A stretch of DNA of 64,000 nt, from the NCBI RefSeq assembly GCF_020615385.1, contig NZ_JAJAVB010000022.1:274497-338496 (forward strand), in the 5' to 3' direction. This DNA comes from Jiella soli. Lineage in GTDB: Bacteria > Pseudomonadota > Alphaproteobacteria > Rhizobiales > Rhizobiaceae. Under the pieces are notes generated by a model. That model had not been told where the DNA came from, searched no databases, and saw only the letters and a program-made list of their open reading frames with translations. The translations under genes were made by a program, and so were the position numbers. Positions 8,468-17,185 of this stretch are shown in pieces; within the stretch, counting starts at the first letter, position 1, and each line of letters begins with the position of its first letter.

Positions 8468-8707
8468 ATTCAGGCGTCGGACGCGTTCCGGATTGCGGTT
8501 CCTGGCGAGGGATACTGCTCGTTCCCCGCCCGGCGCCGCTCAACTCCACCTCCGGGCGGACCGCTCGCAAATTATGCAGGCACGCCGCCGGTCGCCTCGT
8601 TTTCAGGCATAGGCGCGATCTGCGGTGAACCGGAGACAGATCCGCATGGCCCCGTCATTGGACCGGTTCCAGCGTGTTCCGGCGTCGCGCCCGCCGATGG
8701 GAAGGTC

Positions 8708-8723
8708 TGGCACGGCACTTGCT
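8708..8723 (+). promoter_or_regulatory. Sigma-54 (-24/-12) promoter
   Basis: TGGCACGGCACTTGCT matches the sigma-54 consensus TGGCACG-N4-TTGCW at every fixed position, with GG and GC ten bases apart. It points toward the solute-binding gene starting at 8867. This implies RpoN-dependent expression, most likely under an NtrC-type activator. I did not find a clear activator site. Confidence 0.85.
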
Positions 8724-8866
8724 CCGCATACTGACGATCGGTGTCGTCGGCAGACCCGTTGTCACCTTCCGGTGGCGGCAGGCGGCCTGTGCGCAGCGCG
8801 CCGGCACCGGTCGTCTCACCCAGCAGCTCCGGCTGCGTCCCCCGCCTGATCCGACAGGAGTCCTGC

Positions 8867-9739
8867 ATGCGTTCCGACCGAGACCTTCGACGCCCCTCGC
8901 GTATTCTTTCGCGGCGCCTTGCGCTTGCCGCGCTCGTCCTTGCGCCCCTGACGTTCGCCGGCCTGCCGGGCGCCTTGCAGAGCGCGCGGGCGGCCGATCT
9001 CGATTCGATCAAGTCGAGCGGCACCATGAACGTCGCGACGGAAGACGATTTCCATCCGTTCGAATTCATCGAGGACGGCAAGCCGACGGGCTATGACAAC
9101 GACCTCCTCGCCCTCGTCAGGGAGGCGGCGCCGTTCAAGATCAATCAGGAGATCATTCCCTGGGCCGGCATCCTGCCGGGGGTGACGACCGGCAAGTACG
9201 ACATGGCGGTCACCGCCGTCCTGGTGAACGACGAGCGCAAGCAGACCCTGGCTTTCACCAGCCCGATCGCGGAGTCCACCAGCTTCTACGTGATGAAGAA
9301 GGACCAGGACGGCATCGCCTCGGCCAGCGAGCTCAACGGCAAGACCGTCGGCGTCCAGGCCGGCAGCGCCATGCTGAAGCATCTTCAGGGCTTCAACGAC
9401 AAGCTTAAGGCGGACGGCGGCTCCGGCATCAAGGAGATCGTCGAGTATCAGAGCTATCCGGAGGCCTATCAGGATCTCGCGATCGGCCGCACCGACGCCG
9501 TTGTCAACACGCTGATCAATGTCCAGTCACTGGTCAACGAGAAGCCGGACATCTTCAAGCTCGGCGAGGCGGTGTCGGAGCCGGTGTTCATCGCCTGGGC
9601 GACCGCCAAGGGCAACGACGAGCTGGTCGAGTACGTCAATTCGGTCCTCATCGACGCGCGCAAGAGCGGCAAGATGTACGATCTGCAGAAGAAGTGGTTC
9701 GGCGCCACCTTCGAGACGATGCCCGAGACGATCCAGTAG
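8867..9739 (+). CDS. ABC transporter solute-binding protein, polar amino acid family
   Basis: The 290-residue periplasmic protein begins with an Arg-rich signal peptide (hydrophobic core about 18-36) that should be cut after SARA at about residue 42. The mature part starts like HisJ/ArgT proteins: SSGTMNVATEDDFHPFEFIEDGKPTGYDND. It also has the family's GKTVGVQAGSA and Tyr/Asp ligand-contact regions. ATG 8867 is chosen over the longer frame because ACAGGAG precedes it. It heads an operon with two permeases and an ATPase. The ligand is unknown; nitrogen control and the neighbours suggest a nitrogen-rich metabolite. Confidence 0.92.
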   Translation: MRSDRDLRRPSRILSRRLALAALVLAPLTFAGLPGALQSARAADLDSIKSSGTMNVATEDDFHPFEFIEDGKPTGYDNDLLALVREAAPFKINQEIIPWAGILPGVTTGKYDMAVTAVLVNDERKQTLAFTSPIAESTSFYVMKKDQDGIASASELNGKTVGVQAGSAMLKHLQGFNDKLKADGGSGIKEIVEYQSYPEAYQDLAIGRTDAVVNTLINVQSLVNEKPDIFKLGEAVSEPVFIAWATAKGNDELVEYVNSVLIDARKSGKMYDLQKKWFGATFETMPETIQ

Positions 9740-9782
9740 GCCGACGCATCCCGCATCGAACGCACGGACGCTGGATTAGCGC

Positions 9783-10433
9783 ATGACCTGGTACGACATC
9801 TACGCCATCTTTCAGGGGGCGGTGCTCACCGTGTCGATCTCGCTCGCGAGCATCGTCATCGGACTGCCGCTCGGGCTATGCTTCGCCCTCATCCGCTGGT
9901 CCAGGGTTCCGGTCCTCGATCGGATCGTCATCATCTATGTCAGCGTCATCCGGGCTTCGCCCGCGGTGACGCTGGCGCTCATGATCTTCTTCGCCCTGCC
10001 CGTCCTCGGGATCTCGCTCGATCCGGTCACCGCCGGCATCGTGACGCTGACGCTGTCCACTGCGGCCTTCAACACCGAGATCTGGCGCGGCGCGCTCCTC
10101 TCCTTCCCGAAGGACCAGCTGGAATCGGCGAGCGCCTTCGGCATGCGCCGGGGCCTTCGCTTCCGCCGCATCGTCTTTCCGCAGGTGTTCCACTCGGCTC
10201 TGCCGGCCCTCGTCAACGAGATGACATTGCAAGTGAAATCCAGTCCGGCGATCGCCGTGCTCGGGCTCGTCGACATCACCCGCGCGGCGACCCGCGTCGG
10301 CGCGCGCACCTATGATCCGCTGCCGCCCTTCGTGGTGGCGCTGGTGCTCTACAGCCTCATCGTCTCCGTCTTCGTGATGACCCAGCGCCTGATCGAACGC
10401 CGCCGCGCGGCAGAACTGGCGGCGGCGCTATGA
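9783..10433 (+). CDS. Polar amino acid ABC transporter permease (HisMQ family)
   Basis: This 216-residue inner-membrane protein has several hydrophobic segments and the permease coupling motif near residues 115-145 (ESASAFGMRRGLRFRRIVFPQVF), where it docks with the ATPase. It starts 43 bases after the binding protein and overlaps the second permease by 4 bases. The two permeases form the heterodimeric channel. Confidence 0.93.
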   Translation: MTWYDIYAIFQGAVLTVSISLASIVIGLPLGLCFALIRWSRVPVLDRIVIIYVSVIRASPAVTLALMIFFALPVLGISLDPVTAGIVTLTLSTAAFNTEIWRGALLSFPKDQLESASAFGMRRGLRFRRIVFPQVFHSALPALVNEMTLQVKSSPAIAVLGLVDITRAATRVGARTYDPLPPFVVALVLYSLIVSVFVMTQRLIERRRAAELAAAL

Positions 10434-11083
10434 ACGGCTTCGCCATCGTCTGGGACAATCGCGACGTCCTGTTCGCCGGATTCGCCAACACGGTGATCAT
10501 GTCGCTGATCGCCGCGGTCTTCTCGCTGCTGTTCGGCGCGCTGATGGCCATGGCCCTGATGGCCCGCAGCAAGCTCCTGTCGCGAAGCGCCACCGTCTAT
10601 GTCGATGCGATGCGCTGCGTGCCGTTCCTCCTCTTCGCCTATCTCATCTATTTCGGGCTGCCGAGCTTCGGCATCCGGATGGACAATTGGACCTCCGGCC
10701 TGATCGCCCTCATTCTCTACAACATCGCCTATATGGCCGAGCTGCTGCGGGCCGCCTGGCGCGACCTTCCCAAGGAGAGCATCGAGGCAGGCCATGCCTT
10801 CGGCTTCAGCGGGCTGAAGCTCGTGCGCCGGATCATCCTGCCGCCGGTCCTGTTTTCGGCGGTGCCGATGATCGGCAACCAGACCATCCAGATCGTCAAG
10901 GACAGCGCCTTCCTGACGATCATCGCGGTCGCCGAGCTGACGCATGCGGCCATGGCCATCCAGACCACCTATTTCGTGCCCTTCGCGTCCTTCCTGGCGG
11001 CGATCTTCCTCTACTGGATCACCTGCATGGTGATCGAGGCCGGGGTCGCTGCCGTCGGACGCGTCGCCGAGGCCCGCCGCTGA
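10430..11083 (+). CDS. Polar amino acid ABC transporter permease (second subunit)
   Basis: The 217-residue protein is the partner permease. It has the same fold and a coupling motif EAGHAFGFSGLKLVRRIILPPVLF near residues 119-142. The start overlaps the first permease stop as ATGA. The ATPase gene begins 9 bases after its end. Confidence 0.93.
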   Translation: MNGFAIVWDNRDVLFAGFANTVIMSLIAAVFSLLFGALMAMALMARSKLLSRSATVYVDAMRCVPFLLFAYLIYFGLPSFGIRMDNWTSGLIALILYNIAYMAELLRAAWRDLPKESIEAGHAFGFSGLKLVRRIILPPVLFSAVPMIGNQTIQIVKDSAFLTIIAVAELTHAAMAIQTTYFVPFASFLAAIFLYWITCMVIEAGVAAVGRVAEARR

Positions 11084-11092
11084 GGAGCGCCC

Positions 11093-11881
11093 ATGACCGT
11101 CATCAACGCAGCCGAGCCCTCCCCCGTCGTCCTGACCGCCACCGGCATCGCCAAGACCTTCGGCGCCAACACCGTGCTCCTCGACATGGACCTTTCGGTC
11201 CGGCGCGGCGAGACGGTATGCCTGCTCGGCCCCTCCGGCTCGGGCAAGTCGACCTTCCTCCGATGCCTCAACTGGCTGGAACAGCCCGATGCCGGCTCGG
11301 TCGTGCTCGCCGGCCAGCGCATCGGCGTGCGCCCCGGCGGCAACATCGCCATGAGCGACCGCGAACTCGCCGAGATCCGGACCCGCATCGGCATGGTGTT
11401 CCAGCACTTCGCGCTCTGGCCGCACCTGACCGTCCTCGAAAACGTCATGGCGGCGCCGGTCCATGTCCAGCGGCGCGACAGGGCCGAAGTGAAGCGCGAG
11501 GCGGTCGCCCTGCTCGACCGCGTCGGCATCGCGGACAAGGCCGGGCAATTTCCCTCGCGCCTGTCGGGCGGCCAGAAGCAGCGCGTCGGGATCGCCCGGG
11601 CCCTCGCCATGAAGCCCGACCTCCTGCTCTTCGACGAACCGACAAGCGCCCTCGATCCCGAACTCGTCGGCGAGGTCCTCGCGGTGATGAAGGATCTCGC
11701 CCGCGACGGCATGACGATGGTCGTCGTCACCCATGAGATGGCCTTCGCCCGCGACGTCGCAAGCCGCGTCATCTTCCTCGATCGCGGCCGGATCGTCGAG
11801 AGCGGTACGCCCGAGGAGTTCTTCACGAGTCCGAAGACCGAGCGCGCCCGGCAATTCCTCCTGCGCTACGCGGCCCAATAG
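11093..11881 (+). CDS. Polar amino acid ABC transporter ATPase
   Basis: The 262-residue cytoplasmic ATPase has Walker [10 protein letters not shown] near residues 44-52, the signature [15 protein letters not shown], Walker [15 protein letters not shown] and the switch His in VVVTHEM. Length and order match HisP/GlnQ proteins. It completes a four-gene importer from 8867. The following gap to 11983 holds no obvious terminator. Confidence 0.95.
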   Translation: MTVINAAEPSPVVLTATGIAKTFGANTVLLDMDLSVRRGETVCLLGPSGSGKSTFLRCLNWLEQPDAGSVVLAGQRIGVRPGGNIAMSDRELAEIRTRIGMVFQHFALWPHLTVLENVMAAPVHVQRRDRAEVKREAVALLDRVGIADKAGQFPSRLSGGQKQRVGIARALAMKPDLLLFDEPTSALDPELVGEVLAVMKDLARDGMTMVVVTHEMAFARDVASRVIFLDRGRIVESGTPEEFFTSPKTERARQFLLRYAAQ

Positions 11882-11982
11882 GCGATGCGCCGCCTCGCCA
11901 CGCCCCGCCCTGGAACGACCCCGCGCGCAGGCGCTGCGGTTCGGGGCGGCAACGGTCCAGACCGTATCCCGGGGTTGATCGC

Positions 11983-12747
11983 ATGAGCGGGCAGGAGCGT
12001 CGCGTCGAGCAGGACCTCTCGCCGTCAGAGGTCTGGCAGCAGCTCTATCCGCCCGGCACCTTCGTGGAGCCGGACCGGCGCGACCACGTCGCGACCTATC
12101 CTGCCAGCCTGCCGGACGGGCGCCAGATCGTGCTGCCGATCCGTCCACTGCCGGAGGAAGATGGCCTCGCCGTCGCGTCGCTGATCGTCAACCAGGCGAG
12201 CTTTCCGGTCGAGGACGCGCTGATGGATGCGATGGCCGAAATCGTCGCGAAGGCAGGCGCCGAGATCGTCGTCGGCGTCCCGACGCTCGGCCTGACGCTC
12301 GCGAACGGCGTCGCCCGCCGCCTCGGCCATTCGCGCATGGCCGCGCTCGGCTCGACCCGCAAGTTCTGGTACGACGACGCCCTCAGCGTCCCTTCCTCCT
12401 CGATCAGCAGCCGCAAGGCCGCAAAGACGCTGTATCTCGACCCCCGGCTGGCGCCGCTCCTCGCGGGGCGCCGGGTCGCGGTGGTCGACGACGTCGTCAG
12501 CACCGGCTCGTCGCTGCTCGCCGTGCTGCGGCTTCTGGCCAAGCTCGGCGTCGAACCGGTGATCGTCTGCGCCGCCATGCTCCAATCGGAGCGCTGGCGT
12601 GCCGCGCTCGAGGCCGAGTGTCCGGGGCTTGCCGAGTGCGTCGCCGGCGTCTTCCGGACACCGCTCCTGCGCCGCACCGATGAAGGGCTCTGGCGCCCGG
12701 TCGCGGCCGAGGCCGAGCCGGCCCTCGCTCAGGGGTCGGCCGCATGA
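11983..12747 (+). CDS. Phosphoribosyltransferase-family protein
   Basis: The 254-residue protein has the type I phosphoribosyltransferase PRPP loop VVDDVVSTGSS at about residues 167-177. In front of it are EIVVGVPTLGLTLANGVARRLG and the flexible-loop area SRKFWY/SISSRKAA, as in adenine and xanthine salvage enzymes. The N-terminal 50 residues are extra and unrecognised. It would join a base to PRPP to make a nucleotide, or act as a regulator like PurR. It lies directly after an ABC importer and before hydantoinase-like genes, so salvage of an imported purine-like base is a reasonable guess. Confidence 0.8.
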   Translation: MSGQERRVEQDLSPSEVWQQLYPPGTFVEPDRRDHVATYPASLPDGRQIVLPIRPLPEEDGLAVASLIVNQASFPVEDALMDAMAEIVAKAGAEIVVGVPTLGLTLANGVARRLGHSRMAALGSTRKFWYDDALSVPSSSISSRKAAKTLYLDPRLAPLLAGRRVAVVDDVVSTGSSLLAVLRLLAKLGVEPVIVCAAMLQSERWRAALEAECPGLAECVAGVFRTPLLRRTDEGLWRPVAAEAEPALAQGSAA

Positions 12748-12812
12748 ACGGCGCGCGCCCGGAACAGGACCGGCGAAAGCGGCCCGGCCGTCCGGGTGCG
12801 GCCGCCAATGCT

Positions 12813-13319
12813 TCAGATGTCCCCGCCGGGCTCGGCGTCGCCATGCGCCGCGACGAGCTTGCGCATCAGGCGGACGAGGTCGCCGCGCTCGCACGGCTCC
12901 AGCCGGTCCACCGTCGCGGCATGCGCCTGCCGCACCGCCGGCTCCATCGCCTGGAGAAGCCGGCGCCCCTCTTCCGTCAGCTGCGAGGTGAGCGCGCGCC
13001 GGTCGCGCGCGTCGACGCCGCGCCGGATCAGGCCGCGCGCCTGCAGCCGCTTCAGCGCGCCGGTCGTCGTGGTGCGGTCGAGCGCGACGGCGCGGGCGAG
13101 GCTCGTCTGGTCGGCCTCCCCCGTCTCGGCGAGCACCGACAGGAGACTGTACTGCACCGGGGTGATCGCGAATTCCGCGCAGAGCTGACCGAACAGGCTG
13201 ACATGGATCTGATAGAGGCGCCGCGCCAGAAATCCCGGCCGTTCGTCGAGCGGCCAGTGCCCGAGATCGTCTCCCGCGTCCGCGGATGCGCCACGCTTCC
13301 TTTCGCCATCTCCCGCCAT
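12813..13319 (-). CDS. MarR-family transcriptional regulator (paralogue of 5783-6313)
   Basis: The 168-residue winged-helix protein has the recognition region LARAVALDRTTTTGALKRLQ and the wing RRGVDARDRRALTSQLTEEG. It is close in sequence to the MarR protein encoded at 5783. The frame extends upstream, but ATG 13319 is preferred: it follows GGGGAAAG, and a longer protein would run through the palindrome at 13381. It is transcribed away from the amidohydrolase gene at 13445, and the palindrome lies between them, so it most likely represses that gene and itself. Confidence 0.87.
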   Translation of the reverse strand: MAGDGERKRGASADAGDDLGHWPLDERPGFLARRLYQIHVSLFGQLCAEFAITPVQYSLLSVLAETGEADQTSLARAVALDRTTTTGALKRLQARGLIRRGVDARDRRALTSQLTEEGRRLLQAMEPAVRQAHAATVDRLEPCERGDLVRLMRKLVAAHGDAEPGGDI

Positions 13320-13380
13320 CAGGTCACGCTTTCCCCTCGCCTCGGCCCCGCCCGTGGAGGCCGGTCGCTTGCACCGAAAT

Positions 13381-13396
13381 GCGAAGTATGCTTCGC
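13381..13396. promoter_or_regulatory. Palindromic operator candidate for the MarR regulator
   Basis: GCGAAGTATGCTTCGC has perfect 6-base arms around TATG. It sits in the divergent gap between the MarR gene (start 13319) and the amidohydrolase gene (start 13445). That is the classic place and size for an autoregulatory MarR operator. Confidence 0.6.
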
Positions 13397-13444
13397 TTTT
13401 TCCCGACAGGCCAGCCTCGCCGAACAATCCTGAAGGAAGATGTC

Positions 13445-14728
13445 ATGGAAGCCAGCGGTTACGATCTCTTGTTGAAGGGCGGGCGGGTCATCTGTCCGGC
13501 CTCCGGCATCGACGGCCAGCGCGACGTCGCGGTGAAGGACGGGCGGATCGCGGCCGTCGAGGCCACCATCCTGCCGAGTTCCGCAAGGCAAGTGATCGAC
13601 GTCTCGGGCAAGCTCGTCCTGCCGGGGATGATCGACACCCATGGCCACGTCTATCAATATGTCACCGGCCGCTTCGGCCTGCCGCCGGACATGGTCGGCG
13701 TCCATTCCGGCGTGACGACGGTCGTCGACCAGGGCGGCCCGTCCTGCATGACCCTGCCGGGCTTCCGCAAATTCATCGTCGAGCCGTCGAAGACGCGGGT
13801 GCTCGCCTTCCTCTCCGCCTATCTCGTCGGCGGTCTGGAGGGGCATTTCTACCCGAACCTCTACAGCCCCGAAGGGGTCGACGTCGAAGCGAGCGTCCGC
13901 TCGGCCAGGGCCAACAAGGACATCGTGCGCGGCATCAAGGGCCATGCCGAGATCGGCGGCTTCGCGCGCTGGGGCATCAAGGTCATGGAACTGGCAGCCG
14001 AGATCAGCCGCAGATCCGACCTGCCGCTCTATGTGCATTTTGGCCAGCTGTGGGGCCTGCCCGAGAGCGGCGTCAACGGCGAGGACGCCGACACCATCCT
14101 CGAGCGCGTCATTCCGCTCCTGCGCCCCGGCGACGTCCTCGCCCATCCCTTCACCCGGCATCCCGGCGCCTTCATCAACGAGAAGGGCGAGGTGCACCAC
14201 GTCATCAGGGCGGCCATGGATGCCGGGCTCAAGATCGACGTCGGGCACGGCAGCCACTTCTCTTATCGCGTCGCCAAGCTCGCGCTGCCGGCGGGCGTCA
14301 TCCCCTACACGCTGGGCGCCGACATGCACGGCTACAACACCGAGATCCCGGAGGTGCCGGTGCCGGCCGGCACGCCGGAGGAGCATCACGACGACGAGAA
14401 CCATCCGTTCAAGGGCCAGGCACGCTTCAGCCTCACCCAGGCGATGACCTCGATGATGACGCTCGGACTCTCCCTGGAAGAGGTCGTGCCAATGGTCACC
14501 TCGCATCCGGCCGAGATGCTGGGCCGCAGCGACGACCTCGGCAGCCTGGCCGCCGGGCGCATCGCCGACGTCTCAGTGCTTCACGATGATCGCGGCCGCT
14601 TCGTGCTGCGCGATAACGAGGACATGCGCATCACCACGGAGCGCCTGCTGCGTCCGGCCTTCTGCCTGCGCGCTGGCGAGCGCTTCGAGGCCGACGCGCC
14701 GATCCTGCCGGCCGCGATCGCGGCATGA
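13445..14728 (+). CDS. Amidohydrolase/deacetylase-family metallohydrolase (hydantoinase-like)
   Basis: The 427-residue cytoplasmic enzyme belongs to the cyclic amidohydrolase superfamily. It starts with DLLLKGGRVICPASGIDGQRDVAV. The metal ligands are visible: His66 and His68 (DTHGH), the Lys to be carboxylated at 155 (RGIKGHAE), His198 (YVHFG), His224 (LAHPFTRHPG), and a late Asp in TLGADMHG. It should open a cyclic amide or imide, or remove an acyl group; family members were named as dihydroorotase or adenine deaminase relatives without firm substrates. The start ATG 13445 has GAAGGAAG before it. It overlaps the next gene by 4 bases. Confidence 0.85.
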   Translation: MEASGYDLLLKGGRVICPASGIDGQRDVAVKDGRIAAVEATILPSSARQVIDVSGKLVLPGMIDTHGHVYQYVTGRFGLPPDMVGVHSGVTTVVDQGGPSCMTLPGFRKFIVEPSKTRVLAFLSAYLVGGLEGHFYPNLYSPEGVDVEASVRSARANKDIVRGIKGHAEIGGFARWGIKVMELAAEISRRSDLPLYVHFGQLWGLPESGVNGEDADTILERVIPLLRPGDVLAHPFTRHPGAFINEKGEVHHVIRAAMDAGLKIDVGHGSHFSYRVAKLALPAGVIPYTLGADMHGYNTEIPEVPVPAGTPEEHHDDENHPFKGQARFSLTQAMTSMMTLGLSLEEVVPMVTSHPAEMLGRSDDLGSLAAGRIADVSVLHDDRGRFVLRDNEDMRITTERLLRPAFCLRAGERFEADAPILPAAIAA

Positions 14729-15594
14729 GCGTCGCCTCGAGCCGCCCCGCCCCGCAGGAGATCTGGGCAAGCCTCACCCAGGCCGAGCGGGACGCGGCCT
14801 ACAACAACAATGCGGCGGTGGCGAACAGCGCCGCCCTCGTGGAGGCGCGCGACCGCGCCTCCTCGCTCGTGCGGGCGAGCTATCCCGCCAAGCTCGACCT
14901 GTCCTACGGATCGGCCGAGCGCATGCAGTTCGACCTCTACCCGGCTCAAGACGGCCGGGCGCCCTGCCTCGTCTTCATCCATGGCGGCTACTGGCAGAAG
15001 AACTCGCGCGAGGTCTTCGCGGCCTATGCCGAGGGCGCGCTCGCGGCCGGCTGGTCGGTCGCCATGCCGAGCCACACGCTCGCCCCGCATGCCAGCCTCT
15101 CCGACATCGTGGCGGAGATCGGCGACGCGCTCGACTGGATCACGCGGGAGGGCCGTTTCCACGGCATCGACGGGCCGCTGGTTCTCGCCGGCTGGTCGGC
15201 GGGCGCGCATCTCGCGGCCATGCTCCTGTCCCATTCTTCCGTCGTCGCCGGTCTCGCGATTTCCGGGGTCTACGACCTCGCCCCGATCCGCGACACCTTC
15301 CTGAACGCGGCCCTGAAGCTCACCGACGACGAGATCGCGACGCTCTCCCCGCTCACTTTGCCGGTGACGCAGAAGCCGCTCGCGATCGCCTACGGCACGA
15401 AGGAGGTGCCGGCCCTCGTCCACGACGCCATCCGCTTTCACGAGAGGCGCGCGGCGGCCGGCGCGCCGGGCCCGCTGATCCCGGTCGAGGGGGCGGACCA
15501 TTTCACCATCCTCGACGAGCTCCGCTCACCCTCCGGCACGCTGGTGAAGGCGGCAGGCGATCTCATCGGCTCGCGAAGGCCCGCGGCCGGCTGA
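14725..15594 (+). CDS. Alpha/beta hydrolase (arylformamidase/esterase-like)
   Basis: The 289-residue protein has the oxyanion motif FIHGGYW (85-91), the nucleophile Ser158 in GWSAG, and a late catalytic His in EGADHFTILDEL. The pattern resembles kynurenine-formamidase-type and HSL-type hydrolases that cut esters or N-formyl amides. ATG 14725 overlaps the amidohydrolase stop, so it likely acts on that enzyme's open-chain product, an inference from context. The gene is convergent with the Rieske gene; 21 bases separate the two stop codons. Confidence 0.85.
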   Translation: MSVASSRPAPQEIWASLTQAERDAAYNNNAAVANSAALVEARDRASSLVRASYPAKLDLSYGSAERMQFDLYPAQDGRAPCLVFIHGGYWQKNSREVFAAYAEGALAAGWSVAMPSHTLAPHASLSDIVAEIGDALDWITREGRFHGIDGPLVLAGWSAGAHLAAMLLSHSSVVAGLAISGVYDLAPIRDTFLNAALKLTDDEIATLSPLTLPVTQKPLAIAYGTKEVPALVHDAIRFHERRAAAGAPGPLIPVEGADHFTILDELRSPSGTLVKAAGDLIGSRRPAAG

Positions 15595-15615
15595 GCACCG
15601 ACTGCGGGGCGCCCG

Positions 15616-16002
15616 CTATCTCTTCGGCAGCCCGACATGGACGGTGCCGTCCGCGAGCCTGACCGGGAAGACCCGCGGCGGCGGGAAGGACCAGCCGGAC
15701 GAGACGGCGCCGGTCCTGGCGTCGAAGGACGCCTTGTGCCGCGGGCAGAACAGACGGCCGGAGGCGCACCAGCCGGTCGCAAGGTCCGCCCCCTCGTGCG
15801 GACAGGCGCGCTGCATCGCGCCGACCGTGCCGCCCTCGCGGAACAGGACGACCGCTAGGCCGCCGAGCGTGACGCCGCGCAGCGATCCCTCGGGAAGAGC
15901 GTCGGCCGCGAGGACGGGATGCCAGACGAGCGTGTCCCCACCGCAACTGTCGTCCTCCGCCCCCTCTCCCGCGGCGCCGGACGGGCTCGAACCGGCGCTC
16001 AC
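15616..16002 (-). CDS. Rieske-type 2Fe-2S ferredoxin
   Basis: The 128-residue soluble protein has one Rieske cluster site: Cys67-Pro-His69 and Cys86-Pro-Arg-His89 (FCPRHKASFD). The C-terminal beta-sheet (VFPVRLADGTVHVGLP) is typical of small bacterial Rieske ferredoxins. The first 25 residues are low in complexity. The start is GTG 16002, preceded by GGAAAG. No oxygenase is near; upstream on the same strand is a BASS transporter, so its redox partner is unknown. Confidence 0.85.
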   Translation of the reverse strand: MSAGSSPSGAAGEGAEDDSCGGDTLVWHPVLAADALPEGSLRGVTLGGLAVVLFREGGTVGAMQRACPHEGADLATGWCASGRLFCPRHKASFDARTGAVSSGWSFPPPRVFPVRLADGTVHVGLPKR

Positions 16003-16107
16003 GGCTTTCCACCGACGCGAGCCTCGCCGGCAAAGCGGGATGCCGGCGCATCCGGGCGCGACAGGGCACGCTTCCCGCCCATCCGTTCGCGGCGCCGGTG
16101 CACTGGC

Positions 16108-17106
16108 TCAGCTCGCCGCCGGCTGCGACACCGTCTCCTCGGCGTCCTGGCGTCCATGATGCGTGGCGATGAAGCTGACGATCAGCAGCTGCAGGAAATG
16201 GAACAGCATGATCGGCAGGATGATCAGGCCGATATCTTCGCGGCCGGCGAAGATCACCGGTGCCAGCGGCACGCCCGCCGCGAGAGATTTCTTGGAGCCG
16301 CAGAACTGCACGGCGATCCGCTCCTCCCGCGACATCCGCAACAGCCTCGCCGCCAGCGTCGTGACGCCGAAGACCAGGCAGAAGAGAACGACGGCGACGA
16401 CCGCGATCTCCGCCGCCACGCTCGGATCGTTGCGTTGCCAGACGCCCTCGGCGACCGAATCGCAAAAGGCGCCGTAGACGATGGCGAGGATCACCGCCCG
16501 GTCGGCGAGCTTGATCAGCCGCGCCTGGCGCTTCGCCCAGCCGGCCAGCCAGATCCGCGCGACCTGGCCGAGGACGATCGGCAGGAGAACGAGCAGCACG
16601 ACCTTCAGGATTGTCGGCCCGAGCGGCACGTTCATGCCGCCCGCATGCATGTACCAGGTCATCAGGAGCGGCGTGATGAACACGCCGATGAGGCTCGAAA
16701 TGGTCGCGTTGAAGATCGCCACCGGCACGTCGCCTCGCGCCAGCGAGACCATCGCCACCGAAGAAGAGACGGTGGAGGGCAGCGCGGCGACGTAGAAGAA
16801 GCCGATCTCGGCCGAGCGCGGCAGGAGATCCGGCGCCAGCCACTGGCCGACGAGCACCAGGAGCGGGAAGACCCCGAAGGTCGTCAGCGCCACCACGATA
16901 TGCGCCTGCCAGCGGGTCAGGCCCTGGCGCATGCGCTCCGGCGCGAGCGTCAGCCCGTAGAGAAAGAACACCGCGCAGACCCCGTAGGTGGTAACCCACT
17001 TCCAGTGCAGAAGCCCGCCGCTGCGTCCCGGCTCCGGCCAGAGGACCGCAAGACCTACCACGGCGGCGAGGCCGAACACGAAGGGATCGATCTTCGGAAG
17101 ACGCAT
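16108..17106 (-). CDS. Bile acid:sodium symporter (BASS) family transporter, YfeH-like
   Basis: The 332-residue integral membrane protein has about nine to ten hydrophobic segments and the BASS/SBF pattern: VCAVFFLYGLTLAPERM, ALPSTVSSSVAMVSLARGD, then FCGSKKSLAAGVPLAP near residue 265. Such transporters move organic anions, often with Na+. The start is taken at ATG 17106 (MRLPKIDPFVFG) after GAAAGGGACG, not the longer frame. It follows the GntR gene by 79 bases on the same strand and is probably controlled by it. Confidence 0.88.
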   Translation of the reverse strand: MRLPKIDPFVFGLAAVVGLAVLWPEPGRSGGLLHWKWVTTYGVCAVFFLYGLTLAPERMRQGLTRWQAHIVVALTTFGVFPLLVLVGQWLAPDLLPRSAEIGFFYVAALPSTVSSSVAMVSLARGDVPVAIFNATISSLIGVFITPLLMTWYMHAGGMNVPLGPTILKVVLLVLLPIVLGQVARIWLAGWAKRQARLIKLADRAVILAIVYGAFCDSVAEGVWQRNDPSVAAEIAVVAVVLFCLVFGVTTLAARLLRMSREERIAVQFCGSKKSLAAGVPLAPVIFAGREDIGLIILPIMLFHFLQLLIVSFIATHHGRQDAEETVSQPAAS

Positions 17107-17185
17107 GGGACGTCCCTTTCGATTTCCGGCAGAGGTGAGAGCGCCCACCCGCCGTATTTCGCTGCCGCCGAGCCGGAGCGAGAGT

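Larger units (their letters stand above)
8352..8866. other. Divergent regulatory region (515 bases)
   Basis: No convincing gene lies here; short frames on both strands have poor codon use and no homology. The region separates the leftward DUF1989 operon from the rightward ABC importer and must carry promoters for both. Besides the palindrome at 8452-8467 and the sigma-54 element at 8708, it has further copies of the sequence CAGTAT/ATACTG: GATACTGC at 8511-8518 and GCATACTGA at 8726-8734. The last one starts three bases after the sigma-54 element. Confidence 0.55.

Noticed and set aside
8245..8628. 127-residue plus-strand frame in the divergent region after DUF1989
   Set aside because: Overlaps the DUF1989 start in antisense, lacks a ribosome-binding site and has poor codon use.
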